Positions 29,209 to 37,636 of a DNA stretch of 64,000 nucleotides are shown piece by piece. Positions within the stretch are counted from its first letter, which is position 1, and each line of letters opens with the position of its first letter. The stretch spans positions 62,001-126,000 of the forward strand of contig NZ_JAMBOS010000009.1 in NCBI RefSeq assembly GCF_023715705.1, written 5' to 3'. A model generated the notes under the pieces. The model was not told where the DNA came from, did no database searches, and saw nothing but the letters and a program-made list of their open reading frames with translations. The stretch comes from Halalkalibacter oceani (GTDB lineage Bacteria; Bacillota; Bacilli; Bacillales; Bacillaceae_D). Position numbers and translations under genes: made by a program.

Positions 29209-29583
29209 GTGGAACGTCATTATGTCCGGGCCGTTTACAAAACAGGGGTTTATCTCGCTGAATTGCTTGAAGAGCAGCCGGATCATCAGCGGGCTCTCGT
29301 AAAAGTGGCGGCGGTGTTGAAACATCCGATGCAGGGGGACCTGCATCAGCCAAAGGAAGCGGATGTGCCGCTTTTTCACCAGCGTAAAGCGCTGGCTGAA
29401 TTCGAAAAAACGTGGGTTCCGCTCTCGTCGATGAAGCCGTACGAAGGGGAAATTCCTTCCTATCAAGAATCTTTGAAAGCGGCGTTTGAAAAAGAGCTGG
29501 CTAATTGTCAACAACTGGACAGTGAGTGGGCGAGAAAATGTGAAGAAAAGCTGAAGGAATGCGCAAAAGAGTACGGTTGGTGA
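29209..29583 (+). CDS. kapB: Kinase-associated lipoprotein B (KapB)-like
   Basis: 124 aa from a GTG start with GGGGGAG 8 bp upstream. The sequence (HYVRAVYKTGVYLAELLEE…ALVKVAAVLKHPMQGDLHQPKEADVPLFHQRKALAEFEKTWVP) matches KapB, which in B. subtilis is needed for KinB kinase activity in the sporulation phosphorelay. No lipobox is visible here, as for many KapB annotations. kinB is not in the window. Confidence 0.85.
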   Translation: MERHYVRAVYKTGVYLAELLEEQPDHQRALVKVAAVLKHPMQGDLHQPKEADVPLFHQRKALAEFEKTWVPLSSMKPYEGEIPSYQESLKAAFEKELANCQQLDSEWARKCEEKLKECAKEYGW

Positions 29584-29612
29584 GAGCCTCCCGTATTTTT
29601 TTGCGCGCGGTT

Positions 29613-31280
29613 CTATTCAATACCATAAAGCCATAAACGGGTGCTTAAGTCGAGCAGAAATAAATCATCGGCGTCATCGAGCGAACAGCCTGTTAAGCTT
29701 TCAATTTTGCGTAGACGATAGAGCAGCGACTGTCGGTGCAGGTTGAGCTCACGAGCTGTCTGGCTGACATTTTGCCGGTTGCGGTGATACGCCGTAAACG
29801 TATGAAGCAGATCAATTTGTCTTTCCTCGCTATAGCGTAGCAGGGCGGTTAAGACCGATTCTGTAATCTCCACCAGCTCTTTGTTTTGATAAATGCTTTC
29901 GAGAATCCGGTCAACCTTGGTGTCCGAGAACGTCGACACCGAAGGGACACCATTGCGCTTGCGGCCGATCTCCAGCGCCCGTTTCGCTTCTGTGTAGCTT
30001 GTATGGAAGCAGGAATAGCCGTACTGCTTGGCGATTCCCCAGGACAGTGTGAGGGAGGGATAAAGCAGTTGCAGCCGTTCTGTAAATTTCCTGATATAGA
30101 CCAGCGCCTGTGAGCTCGCCGGTTCATATGTGACTTCAAGAAAAATAATCAATTCCTGTTGCTGATAGGTGACCATCGATTTCAGCGCCAGCGATTTGGC
30201 GATACTTTCTGCCTCTTCCTCCATATAGCGGATGCATTCATGAAGCCAGTGATCGAAGGAAATCGTCACGTGGCTCGCCGCGCGGAATGACTGTTCGACC
30301 TGCTCGGCTTTGGCAACAAGAGCGAGATAAGGCAGATTAATTTGATAGCCGAGTGATTTCGCCCGTGAAAGCATCGCTTCCTTCGTCGCAATCGCGCCGC
30401 GCGACAATTCCCAAACGAAGTCATCACGCAGCCGCCACTCCGTTTCCTTTGCCGCTTGTTCGTGAAAGAAGTGGATCGCTACGGCTGTGGCGACATGCTC
30501 AAGCAGGCTGACCCACTCCTCATGCTCTTCTTCACTGAATGGCTCCTCGCCAAAGCCGCCAACGACGATGTAGCCTTGAATCGCCGCCCCGGAATGAATC
30601 GTTAGCTGCAGCGCGTAACCATCCTCATAGGCGAGCCAATCAAAGCCGCTGTTCACATGCTGATAGATCCCGTCATCCTCCAGTTGTTTGTGAAGAAAGA
30701 TGAGCCATTTCTCTTGAAGATCTGGATGAGCGTCTTTCGATTTACCGAGAATCACGCCTCTTTTATCCGCAATCAAAATATCACAGGACAGCGTATTGGC
30801 AACATGCACGGCTACCGTATCAAGCGATTGTCCGGACAGAATATAGTGCAACAAGGACTTTCGTAAGGTCTCGATTTTTTCCAAATTGTCCCGTTTTCGC
30901 TGATGAATTCTGGCAAATACCGCTTCGAGAATGTCGGAAAAACGAACCTCCCAGTCGACTGTCAGCAAGATGAACTGCTTTTTCTGCGCGAGGTCGATTA
31001 CTGAAGCGGGAATTTGCTTGACATAAGGTCCTAAAGCGACAGCGAGTGCTGCTGCTTCTGAGGCGATCACTTCGGCTACGAATTGATAGAAGCTGTCTGC
31101 ATCACGGCAGGAAACGCCGGAAGTAAGCACGAATTCATCTTTCCTTACAAACGATTCAACTGGCGTTTCGATTACGGATACTCCTTGCACAACGGTTACT
31201 CCCATTTTCTCTGTACCGGAGCAGAGCATAGAATTTTGAAAGTATGGCAAATTGTAAACCTCTTGCATCGTTATCCCCAT
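29613..31280 (-). CDS. PucR family transcriptional regulator
   Basis: 555 aa from the ATG at 31280, 10 bp after AGGAGG. An N-terminal PucR sensory domain (about 5-125) is followed by a diverged GGDEF-like CdaR domain (about 285-420) and a C-terminal PucR helix-turn-helix (about 490-550; TFTAYHRNRQNVSQTARELNLHRQSLLYRLRKIESLTGCSLDD). It is divergent to the PLP enzyme/M20/M24 genes, 209 bp apart, so it most likely controls them. PucR regulators usually respond to nitrogenous nutrients such as purines. Confidence 0.88.
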   Translation of the reverse strand: MGITMQEVYNLPYFQNSMLCSGTEKMGVTVVQGVSVIETPVESFVRKDEFVLTSGVSCRDADSFYQFVAEVIASEAAALAVALGPYVKQIPASVIDLAQKKQFILLTVDWEVRFSDILEAVFARIHQRKRDNLEKIETLRKSLLHYILSGQSLDTVAVHVANTLSCDILIADKRGVILGKSKDAHPDLQEKWLIFLHKQLEDDGIYQHVNSGFDWLAYEDGYALQLTIHSGAAIQGYIVVGGFGEEPFSEEEHEEWVSLLEHVATAVAIHFFHEQAAKETEWRLRDDFVWELSRGAIATKEAMLSRAKSLGYQINLPYLALVAKAEQVEQSFRAASHVTISFDHWLHECIRYMEEEAESIAKSLALKSMVTYQQQELIIFLEVTYEPASSQALVYIRKFTERLQLLYPSLTLSWGIAKQYGYSCFHTSYTEAKRALEIGRKRNGVPSVSTFSDTKVDRILESIYQNKELVEITESVLTALLRYSEERQIDLLHTFTAYHRNRQNVSQTARELNLHRQSLLYRLRKIESLTGCSLDDADDLFLLDLSTRLWLYGIE

Positions 31281-31489
31281 CCGCTTCACGCCTCCTATCA
31301 TCTGAGTCAGCTTCCGTTTTTCCTATTGTATAAGATGTAAGGAACTACGGACAATCTATCTTTCCTCCTCTTCTACAGCCTATTGCCAAAACTAGATGAA
31401 AATTATCGATGATCTTCATACAATTTGATCAATGTTTTTTCTGATTATTCAGAGTAAGATGAAACTACTACTGGTAAAGGGGTGGTTTC

Positions 31490-32683
31490 GTGGGAGCTTA
31501 TGAAGGAATGAACAAGGCAACGCAGGTCGTCTGGTCGGGGGAGAAGAACTACTTGGCCCATGGAGCAACGCAGGTTCCGGTTGTTCATAGTGTAGCGTAC
31601 GGCTACAACGACATTGATGAATGGTATGAAGTGGCGATTGGAAAACGGGCGGGTCATATTTACGGGCGCAATACGAATCCAACCGTCCAGGCCTTTGAGG
31701 AGAAAGTGAGAGAACTGGAAGGGGCAGAAGCGGCAACGAGCTGTTCAACCGGAATGGCGGCGATCTCCAATGCACTTTTAACCGTATTGAGACCGGGCGA
31801 CCGTCTCGTCTCGATCAAGGACACGTACGGGGGGACGAATAAAATCTTTTCCGAATTTCTGCCCCAGCTGCAAATCGAGGTCGTGCTTGTTGAAACGGGG
31901 AATCATGAACAGATGGAAGCGGAGATCGAGAAAGGCTGCAAGCTCGTCTATTTGGAAACACCGACAAATCCAACCGTAAAAATAACGGACATACGGCGGA
32001 TTGTGGATGCAGCCAAACAGGCGGGAGCACTCGTTTTCGTCGATAATACATTCGCGACACCGATTAATCAAAATCCACTGTCGCTCGGTGCAGATCTTGT
32101 GATTCACAGTGCGACAAAATTTCTTGGCGGTCATGCCGACGCGCTTGGCGGTGTCGTTTGCGGGGAACGGCAGCTCGTCGAAGCGATTTATCATTACCGT
32201 GAAATAAACGGAGCATCTCTTGATCCGATGGCGGCTTACCTTTTGCTACGCGGAATGAAAACATTAAAGCTACGCGTTGAAAAGCAGCAGGAGAACGCCC
32301 TCGCGGTAGCCCATTATTTAAGCGAACACGAAAAAGTCGAGCGCGTCTTTTATCCAGGCCTTCCCACGCATCCGCATCATCAGATTGCTAAGGAACAGAT
32401 GAGCGGCTTCGGCGGGATGCTGAGCTTTGCCTTAAAAGGAGAGCTGGAAGCAGTCAGACAGTTCCTGCCGCAGCTTAAGATCGCGCACCGTGCTGCTAAT
32501 CTGGGCGCGGTGGAAACAACCGTAGGACCGGCGCGGACGACAAGTCATGTCGAGAACACGCCGGAAGAACGCGCGGCACTTGGTATTCCGGAAGGTCTTG
32601 TCCGTTATTCAGCGGGAATCGAGGATCAGGCTGACTTACTGGCGGATCTGAGGCAGGCTCTTGAGTCTGTGAACGTCACATGA
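31490..32683 (+). CDS. Gamma-family PLP enzyme (cystathionine gamma-synthase/lyase-like)
   Basis: 397 aa, GTG start after AAAGGGG. Fold-type I Cys/Met metabolism family: YGRNTNPT, SCSTGMAAISNAL, ETPTNPTVKITDI, VDNTFATP and the PLP lysine in HSATKFLGGHADALGG. Known members cleave or form bonds at C-gamma of homoserine derivatives. The gene overlaps the M20 hydrolase by 4 bp (ATGA) and is divergent from a PucR regulator, which argues for a catabolic role rather than methionine synthesis. Its substrate is not evident. Confidence 0.85.
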   Translation: MGAYEGMNKATQVVWSGEKNYLAHGATQVPVVHSVAYGYNDIDEWYEVAIGKRAGHIYGRNTNPTVQAFEEKVRELEGAEAATSCSTGMAAISNALLTVLRPGDRLVSIKDTYGGTNKIFSEFLPQLQIEVVLVETGNHEQMEAEIEKGCKLVYLETPTNPTVKITDIRRIVDAAKQAGALVFVDNTFATPINQNPLSLGADLVIHSATKFLGGHADALGGVVCGERQLVEAIYHYREINGASLDPMAAYLLLRGMKTLKLRVEKQQENALAVAHYLSEHEKVERVFYPGLPTHPHHQIAKEQMSGFGGMLSFALKGELEAVRQFLPQLKIAHRAANLGAVETTVGPARTTSHVENTPEERAALGIPEGLVRYSAGIEDQADLLADLRQALESVNVT

Positions 32684-33864
32684 CATCAGCTGAACAGTTA
32701 ATCATGTGGCGCCGTCATCTCCATCGCTATCCTGAGCTCAGCTTTGCCGAGCATAAAACGACGGCTTATATCGTTGAGCAATTAGCCGGCCTGCCCGGAG
32801 TGACGCTTCACACCGGCAAGGAAGCAATCGGGCTTGAGACCGGTGTTCTGGCCACAGTTGGAAGCGGCGAAGCGCCGGTCGTTGGCTTGCGCGCTGATAT
32901 TGACGCCCTGCCGGTTGAGGAGAAGACAGGCGCTGAGTATCAGTCTGCCCATCCTGGTATTATGCATGCCTGTGGGCATGATGGACATACAGCGATGCTG
33001 CTCGGCGCGGTTCAGCGCTTAAGTGAATGGCGCCAAAATGGTACGCTTAAAGGCACGGTCAAATGCCTCTTTCAGCCGGCGGAAGAAACAAGCGACGAGC
33101 AGGGTTTGACCGGTGCCCAGCATGTCATGGCATCAGGAATTCTGAACGACGTCTCGGCAATGATCGCCCTGCACCTTGACCCGGAGCTTCCCTATAAGCA
33201 GATCAAGCTTTGTTCGGGAATCGTGATGGCGAATGTTGACTCGTTTTCCATCATGATCAGCGGGACGGGTGGCCACGGAGCCTATCCGGAACAGGCAGTT
33301 GATCCGATCTGGCTGACGTCGCTAATTCTCCCTGGTTTATATGGGATTCCAGCGCGGAAAATAGCCGCGTTGGAGCCGGCGGTGTTAAGTATCGGTCGCT
33401 TAGAAGCCGGTGGCTCGGCGAATGTCATTCCGTCGCAGGTCAGGATTAATGGAACGATCCGCACCTACTCAAGCGCAGCGAGAACGCAAATGGAAGCCGC
33501 GCTGCGCCATGTGCTGGAAAGCATAACACCATATGGGGGAAGCTGTCAGCTTTCGATTGAGCACGGTGAACCTGCCTTAAGAAATGCTCCGGAGATCGTC
33601 AAGCTGCTCGAGGAAACAGCACGTTCGGTAGAACCGGATATCGTGATTCACAGGCGGCCGTACGGCATGGGGAGCGAGGATTTTAGTCATCTGGCAGCCC
33701 ATTGTCCGGGGGCGATGCTGTTTTTAGGTGCGGCTCTTCCGCAGCGGACGGCGCTTCACCAACCCACATTTGATTTTAATGAAGAAGCGCTGGAGCTTGG
33801 AACGGGCATTCTCACCGAAGCGGCGCTTCGCCTGTTAATCTATAAATCGTTGCCTGAAAAATGA
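32680..33864 (+). CDS. M20 family amidohydrolase (hippurate/N-acyl-amino acid hydrolase-like)
   Basis: 394 aa, start overlapping the previous stop. Dinuclear metal site residues are visible: MHACGHDGHTAMLLG (about 103), QPAEETSDEQGL (Glu pair about 137-138), LHLDPELP and the C-terminal GMGSEDFSH. The inserted dimerisation domain spans about 185-300. Such enzymes remove acyl groups from amino acids. Between a gamma-family PLP enzyme and an ectoine-hydrolase-like protein, it could deacylate an N-acetyl-diamino acid; this is inference. Confidence 0.88.
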   Translation: MTSAEQLIMWRRHLHRYPELSFAEHKTTAYIVEQLAGLPGVTLHTGKEAIGLETGVLATVGSGEAPVVGLRADIDALPVEEKTGAEYQSAHPGIMHACGHDGHTAMLLGAVQRLSEWRQNGTLKGTVKCLFQPAEETSDEQGLTGAQHVMASGILNDVSAMIALHLDPELPYKQIKLCSGIVMANVDSFSIMISGTGGHGAYPEQAVDPIWLTSLILPGLYGIPARKIAALEPAVLSIGRLEAGGSANVIPSQVRINGTIRTYSSAARTQMEAALRHVLESITPYGGSCQLSIEHGEPALRNAPEIVKLLEETARSVEPDIVIHRRPYGMGSEDFSHLAAHCPGAMLFLGAALPQRTALHQPTFDFNEEALELGTGILTEAALRLLIYKSLPEK

Positions 33865-33919
33865 CAGCGGGAGGATTTGGCACAGCATAAATCAGCAAAG
33901 AAAAAGGAGGGTGGAGCAA

Positions 33920-35119
33920 TTGTTCCCGTTAACAGAATATAAGCAAAGGCTTGAAAAGGTAAAAAGTAGAATGGTTGATGTCGGCATTGACGTGCTCCTG
34001 ATTTCCAATCCCTCAAACATGTACTATGTAAGTCATTATGCGGCATGGAGCTTCTATGTCCATCAGATGATGATCGTGACACTGGACGATGACCAGCCGC
34101 TTTGGATCGGGAGGCAAATGGATGCAGGGGGTGTGGCAAAGACGACATGGCTTGATGAGCAGCATATTATTACGTACCCGGATTATTACGTCCAGTCGAC
34201 AGAAAGACACCCGATTGATTTTATCGCCAACATTTTAACGGAAATCGGCCAGGGAAGTCGTGTCATTGGAGTCGAGATGGATGCCCATTACTTTACCGGT
34301 TTGAGCTATGAGAGGCTAAAGCACGGCTTGCCGAACGCAAAGCTGAAGGATATGTCGAGTCTTGTTAATGGCGTCCGGTTAATCAAATCGGAGCAGGAAA
34401 TCGCCTATATGAGAAGAGCGGCGAAGATCGTGGAGAAGGCGATGAATGCCGCATACGACACTGTCGCCCCCGGAGTGAGGGAGTGTGATGTCGCCGCTGC
34501 GATCTCGCATGCGCAAATTCAAGGAACGGCTGAGTTTGGCGGGGATTATCCGTCGATTGCGCCGATGCTGCCGACGAATGAGAAGACGGGCTGCCCGCAC
34601 CTGACCTGGACGGAGCGACGCTACAAGGAAGGGGACTTTTTAACCCTTGAAATCGCTGGAGTCTATCAGCGCTACCACACACCAATGGCAAGAACGATGG
34701 CAGTCGGCCGCGCGCCACAGCATGTAACGGAATTGGCCGCTGTCGTTCAGGAAGGGATTGAAGCTACTCTCGCTGCAATTAAGCCGGGGATGCCCGCCGA
34801 GGAAGTCGAACAGATGTGGCGGCAAACGATCGGAAAATACGGCTTTCATAAAAGCTCACGCCTCGGCTATTCAGTCGGGCTAAGCTTCCCGCCGGACTGG
34901 GGCGAGCATACAGTCAGTTTTCGCCCGGGAGATCGGACCGTTCTCCAGCCGAATATGACCTTTCATTTAATGCCGGGCTTATGGTACGACGACTATGGAG
35001 TTGAAATCACGGAAACGATTCGCATCACCGAAAGTGGCGTGGAGACAATGACAAATTTCCCAAGAGATTTATACGAAAAACCGGTCATCTCGATCATTCC
35101 AGACGAACATACGTCATAA
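33920..35119 (+). CDS. M24 family creatinase/ectoine hydrolase-like protein (DoeA/EutD-like)
   Basis: 399 aa from a TTG at 33920, 9 bp after GGAGG; the GTG at 33911 directly abuts the ribosome binding site. An N-terminal creatinase domain (about 1-150) is followed by a pita-bread fold. The two metal aspartates of aminopeptidases are replaced (LEIAGVYQRYHTPMARTM), as in creatinase-type members. PDYYVQSTERHP and CPHLTW resemble ectoine hydrolase DoeA as I recall it. DoeA opens the ectoine ring to N-acetyl-diaminobutyrate. The third gene of a PucR-flanked cluster. Confidence 0.7.
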   Translation: MFPLTEYKQRLEKVKSRMVDVGIDVLLISNPSNMYYVSHYAAWSFYVHQMMIVTLDDDQPLWIGRQMDAGGVAKTTWLDEQHIITYPDYYVQSTERHPIDFIANILTEIGQGSRVIGVEMDAHYFTGLSYERLKHGLPNAKLKDMSSLVNGVRLIKSEQEIAYMRRAAKIVEKAMNAAYDTVAPGVRECDVAAAISHAQIQGTAEFGGDYPSIAPMLPTNEKTGCPHLTWTERRYKEGDFLTLEIAGVYQRYHTPMARTMAVGRAPQHVTELAAVVQEGIEATLAAIKPGMPAEEVEQMWRQTIGKYGFHKSSRLGYSVGLSFPPDWGEHTVSFRPGDRTVLQPNMTFHLMPGLWYDDYGVEITETIRITESGVETMTNFPRDLYEKPVISIIPDEHTS

Positions 35120-35150
35120 ATGCCAGAAGGGGAAAGCACTTGAGACGGAG

Positions 35151-35201
35151 GGCTGGGTAAAAGGGAAAATCAACCTTTTGCCCAGCTCCATTCTTTTTTA
35201 G
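35151..35201 (+). terminator. Terminator hairpin within an intergenic repeat
   Basis: GGCTGGGTAAAAGG (35151-35164) pairs with CCTTTTGCCCAGCT (35174-35187), followed after a few bases by TTCTTTTTT. The same stem core recurs at 36464 and 43381. The 339-bp gap 35120-35458 holds this hairpin, a second degenerate copy near 35307-35335, and a cre-like palindrome. Confidence 0.7.
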
Positions 35202-35350
35202 CGAGAGAACGGTACAGCAGGTGGTCAGAGGCCGTACTCGTCAAAACGCTATGGTGTGAAACCGGCTCACAATAGCTTGAAAAGGAAGGTCTGCTCATTG
35301 AGCAAAGGCTGGTAAAAGGGAAAAAACAACTTTTTCCTCCCGCCACTCGA

Positions 35351-35364
35351 AGAAAGCGCTTTCT
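35351..35364. promoter_or_regulatory. cre-like palindrome upstream of the EamA gene
   Basis: AGAAAGCGCTTTCT is a perfect 14-bp palindrome with the CG core of CcpA/LacI-family operators. It lies about 95 bp before the EamA transporter start and after the M24 gene. Its role is inferred from pattern only. Confidence 0.4.
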
Positions 35365-35458
35365 ACAAATTTTGGAAAAAAAGTCGTAGCTAAGGTGAAG
35401 GGGCAGTGGTAAGATGAGAGGTAGACAAAAGTGTTGAGAGAAAACTGGAGTGGAGAAA

Positions 35459-36391
35459 ATGAAAGAGAAATCATTAGTTTTTACGTACGGTGTTATTTTT
35501 GTCGTAATGATCATCTGGGGCTTGAACATTGTTTTGCTGAAGCTGCTCGTTGATGCTTTCCCGCCGGCGACGATGACGAGCTTCCGTATCATGCTTGCGG
35601 GTGTAGTGGCAATTGCCATTGTCCTTTTCAGTAAGCAACTGAGAAAAATGACGAAAAAAGAATGGCAGCTGACGCTGTTAGCCACAATTTTCGGCGTTGT
35701 TGGCCATCATTTCTTTCTATCGCAAGGTTTAACGCTAACGAATGCTTCCAATACAGTATTGATTCTGGCGTTGTTGCCGTTAACGACCTTTCTGTTCGCT
35801 GTTATCTTTTTAGGGGACCGTTTAACAAAATGGCGCTTCTTTGGCATTATAATGGCTTTTATCGGCGTGATGTTCATCCAGGGACCAGGCGGCAACTGGG
35901 CGGTGCAAACAGGGGAGCTGTATGTGTTTATCGCAATGGTGATGCAGGCGATCAGCTTTATTTATATTAAAAAAGCGACCGCTACCCTTGATTCGAAACA
36001 GATGACGTCGTTTATGCTCTTATTTGGCTCGATCGGTTTACTCGGTTTAAGCTTGATTATGGAGCCAGCCGGCATGTCAGGCTTAGTCGGAGCGCCGTTT
36101 TATCTATATGTTCTGTTTTTCCTATCGGCTGTTGTCGCCACGGCTTTAGGCCACTTTCTATTTAATGCGGCGATTCAGCAAATCGGGGCAGGTCAAACCG
36201 CGCTTTTCAATAATTTCGTTCCGTTTTTTGGTCTGGTCAGCTCGGCGATCTTTTTAGGGGAAAAGATCTACTGGTATCAAACCTTCGGCTTCTTATTTAT
36301 CGTGCTCGGTGTATTGTTTGGCACAGGCTATATTGAACGGATATGGGCAAAGCATCATTCTCTTCCTAAAAAGGCGGTTAAGCATATCTAA
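35459..36391 (+). CDS. EamA/DMT superfamily transporter
   Basis: 310 aa from the ATG at 35459, 8 bp after GGAG. About ten membrane helices in two homologous EamA halves (about 10-140 and 155-295), including IIWGLNIVLLKLLVDAFPP and the C-terminal LGEKIYWYQTFGFLFIVLGV. Members export amino acids, metabolites or drugs. The substrate is unknown. It lies between the ectoine-hydrolase-like cluster and the IclR gene and may serve either or neither. Confidence 0.87.
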   Translation: MKEKSLVFTYGVIFVVMIIWGLNIVLLKLLVDAFPPATMTSFRIMLAGVVAIAIVLFSKQLRKMTKKEWQLTLLATIFGVVGHHFFLSQGLTLTNASNTVLILALLPLTTFLFAVIFLGDRLTKWRFFGIIMAFIGVMFIQGPGGNWAVQTGELYVFIAMVMQAISFIYIKKATATLDSKQMTSFMLLFGSIGLLGLSLIMEPAGMSGLVGAPFYLYVLFFLSAVVATALGHFLFNAAIQQIGAGQTALFNNFVPFFGLVSSAIFLGEKIYWYQTFGFLFIVLGVLFGTGYIERIWAKHHSLPKKAVKHI

Positions 36392-36463
36392 AAAGAAGAG
36401 TGTTTCACTATTAGCAATGGCTTAACACGGCACAAGCCTGTGGTGGTTCCAGACATTGCGTAA

Positions 36464-36511
36464 GGGCTGGACAAAAGGTTGTTTTTACCTTTTGCCCAGC
36501 CCCTTCTTTTT
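36464..36511. terminator. Terminator hairpin within an intergenic repeat
   Basis: GGGCTGGACAAAAGG (36464-36478) pairs with CCTTTTGCCCAGCCC (36488-36502) apart from one unmatched base, followed by TTCTTTTTT. It is preceded by ACATTGCGTAAG, the same leader motif seen before the hairpin at 43381. Confidence 0.7.
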
Positions 36512-36551
36512 TAGATCGGACATAAGCTGCTTTATGGGGGCTTCGCCTTCC

Positions 36552-37316
36552 CTACGTATTCCACAGCTTGAGCTGTTCGGAAATTTCGCGCGTTGTTTGC
36601 CGCACTCGTTCAATAAGCTCGTCTTGAATCCGCTCAAGGGTTACGCGATTGCTTGGTCCAGAGATACTGAAGCTGGCAATAATGTTGCCTTTTGCATTAT
36701 AAATTGGCGCGGCGATACAGCGGATTCCTTCTTCCACTTCTACATTATCAAGGGCGTAGCCCAGCTCCTTCACGCGACTGACTTCCTCAGTTAATTTCTC
36801 CGGTGTTGTTATCGTGTTGGGGGTGCGGACTTCAAAGTCGATCTTTTGCAATGTTTGCTCATAGCGCTCTGGCTCCATTCCGGCGAGCAGCACCTTGCCG
36901 ACTCCTGTGCAGTAAAAAGGACGCCGGTTGCCGATACGGGAATACATGCGGATCGTCTGTGTGCTTTCGAGCTTATCAATGTACAAAACTTCCTCATTAT
37001 CTTCGATGCAAAGATGAATCGCCTCATTGACATCATCACAGAGCTTTTTTAAATACGGTCTTGACACTTGAATAAGGTCTGAATTGTTCAATAATTGCCT
37101 TGATAAATAAACCACTTGATAGCCAAGCTTATATTTATCTGAATCCTTGTCTTTTAAGACGTAATTCATGTTAACAAGAGTTGTCAGAAGACGGTGTGTT
37201 GTGCTCTTCGTCAGCCCAACCTGTTCGGAAAGACGCGTCACCTGAATGCCGTCCGGATACTCGGATAAAACGTTTAAAAGCGTAAGAGCGCGCTCCACTG
37301 ATTGAACGTTTGCCAT
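36552..37316 (-). CDS. kdgR: IclR family transcriptional regulator (KdgR-like)
   Basis: 254 aa. The N-terminal winged HTH (about 1-65; SVERALTLLNVLSEYPDG and LSEQVGLTKSTTHRLLTTLVNMNYV) and C-terminal IclR effector domain (about 80-250; RPFYCTGVGKVLLAG, GIRCIAAPIYNAKG, ISGPSNRV) are complete. Divergent to the TRAP-kduD-kduI genes with a palindrome near the probable transcription start, so it probably represses them and is released by a ketodeoxyuronate such as KDG. The symbol follows the analogy with KdgR. Confidence 0.85.
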   Translation of the reverse strand: MANVQSVERALTLLNVLSEYPDGIQVTRLSEQVGLTKSTTHRLLTTLVNMNYVLKDKDSDKYKLGYQVVYLSRQLLNNSDLIQVSRPYLKKLCDDVNEAIHLCIEDNEEVLYIDKLESTQTIRMYSRIGNRRPFYCTGVGKVLLAGMEPERYEQTLQKIDFEVRTPNTITTPEKLTEEVSRVKELGYALDNVEVEEGIRCIAAPIYNAKGNIIASFSISGPSNRVTLERIQDELIERVRQTTREISEQLKLWNT

Positions 37317-37473
37317 GTCTAACTCCTTTTGATCAGTTATAAAAAAGAGGATCTCTGAGTTTTATCATAGTGGAATTGGCCCGTATTGTAAACTGCTGTC
37401 ACGGTTGGAGCAGCATTTTCAATAACGAAGGCAAGCGAAAAAGAAAGCAAATTAAAAATAGTAAAAAAAGTTA

Positions 37474-37502
37474 TTGAAAAAAAAGGAAGGGTTTACTATA
37501 AT
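37474..37502 (+). promoter_or_regulatory. Sigma-A promoter of the TRAP-kdu operon
   Basis: TTGAAA (37474-37479), 17-bp spacer, TATAAT (37497-37502): near-perfect. Transcription should start near 37509, giving a leader of about 130 nt before dctP. The rest of the 320-bp gap 37317-37636 is AT-rich and holds no gene. Confidence 0.75.
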
Positions 37503-37510
37503 CATTATGT

Positions 37511-37535
37511 GGAACGACGTATTGCGATACGGAAC
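37511..37535. promoter_or_regulatory. Candidate IclR-family operator at the transcription start
   Basis: CGTAT-TGCG-ATACG (37518-37531) is a perfect interrupted palindrome, flanked on both sides by GGAAC (37511-37515 and 37531-37535 with shared G). It starts a few bases after the predicted +1 of the TRAP operon, where bound protein would block RNA polymerase. Binding by the divergent IclR protein is inferred from position and symmetry. Confidence 0.5.
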
Positions 37536-37636
37536 AATAAAGGGAGGTGGTAAAAGAAAATCATCATATTTGTTTTTGAAAATGAAAAGGGTTACAAAGC
37601 AAAAGAAAAATGAATTCATTATGAGGGGGATTAACG

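Noticed and set aside
35170-35685. 171-codon minus-strand open frame across the gap before the EamA gene
   Set aside because: It covers repeat hairpins and the antisense of EamA membrane helices; no family features.
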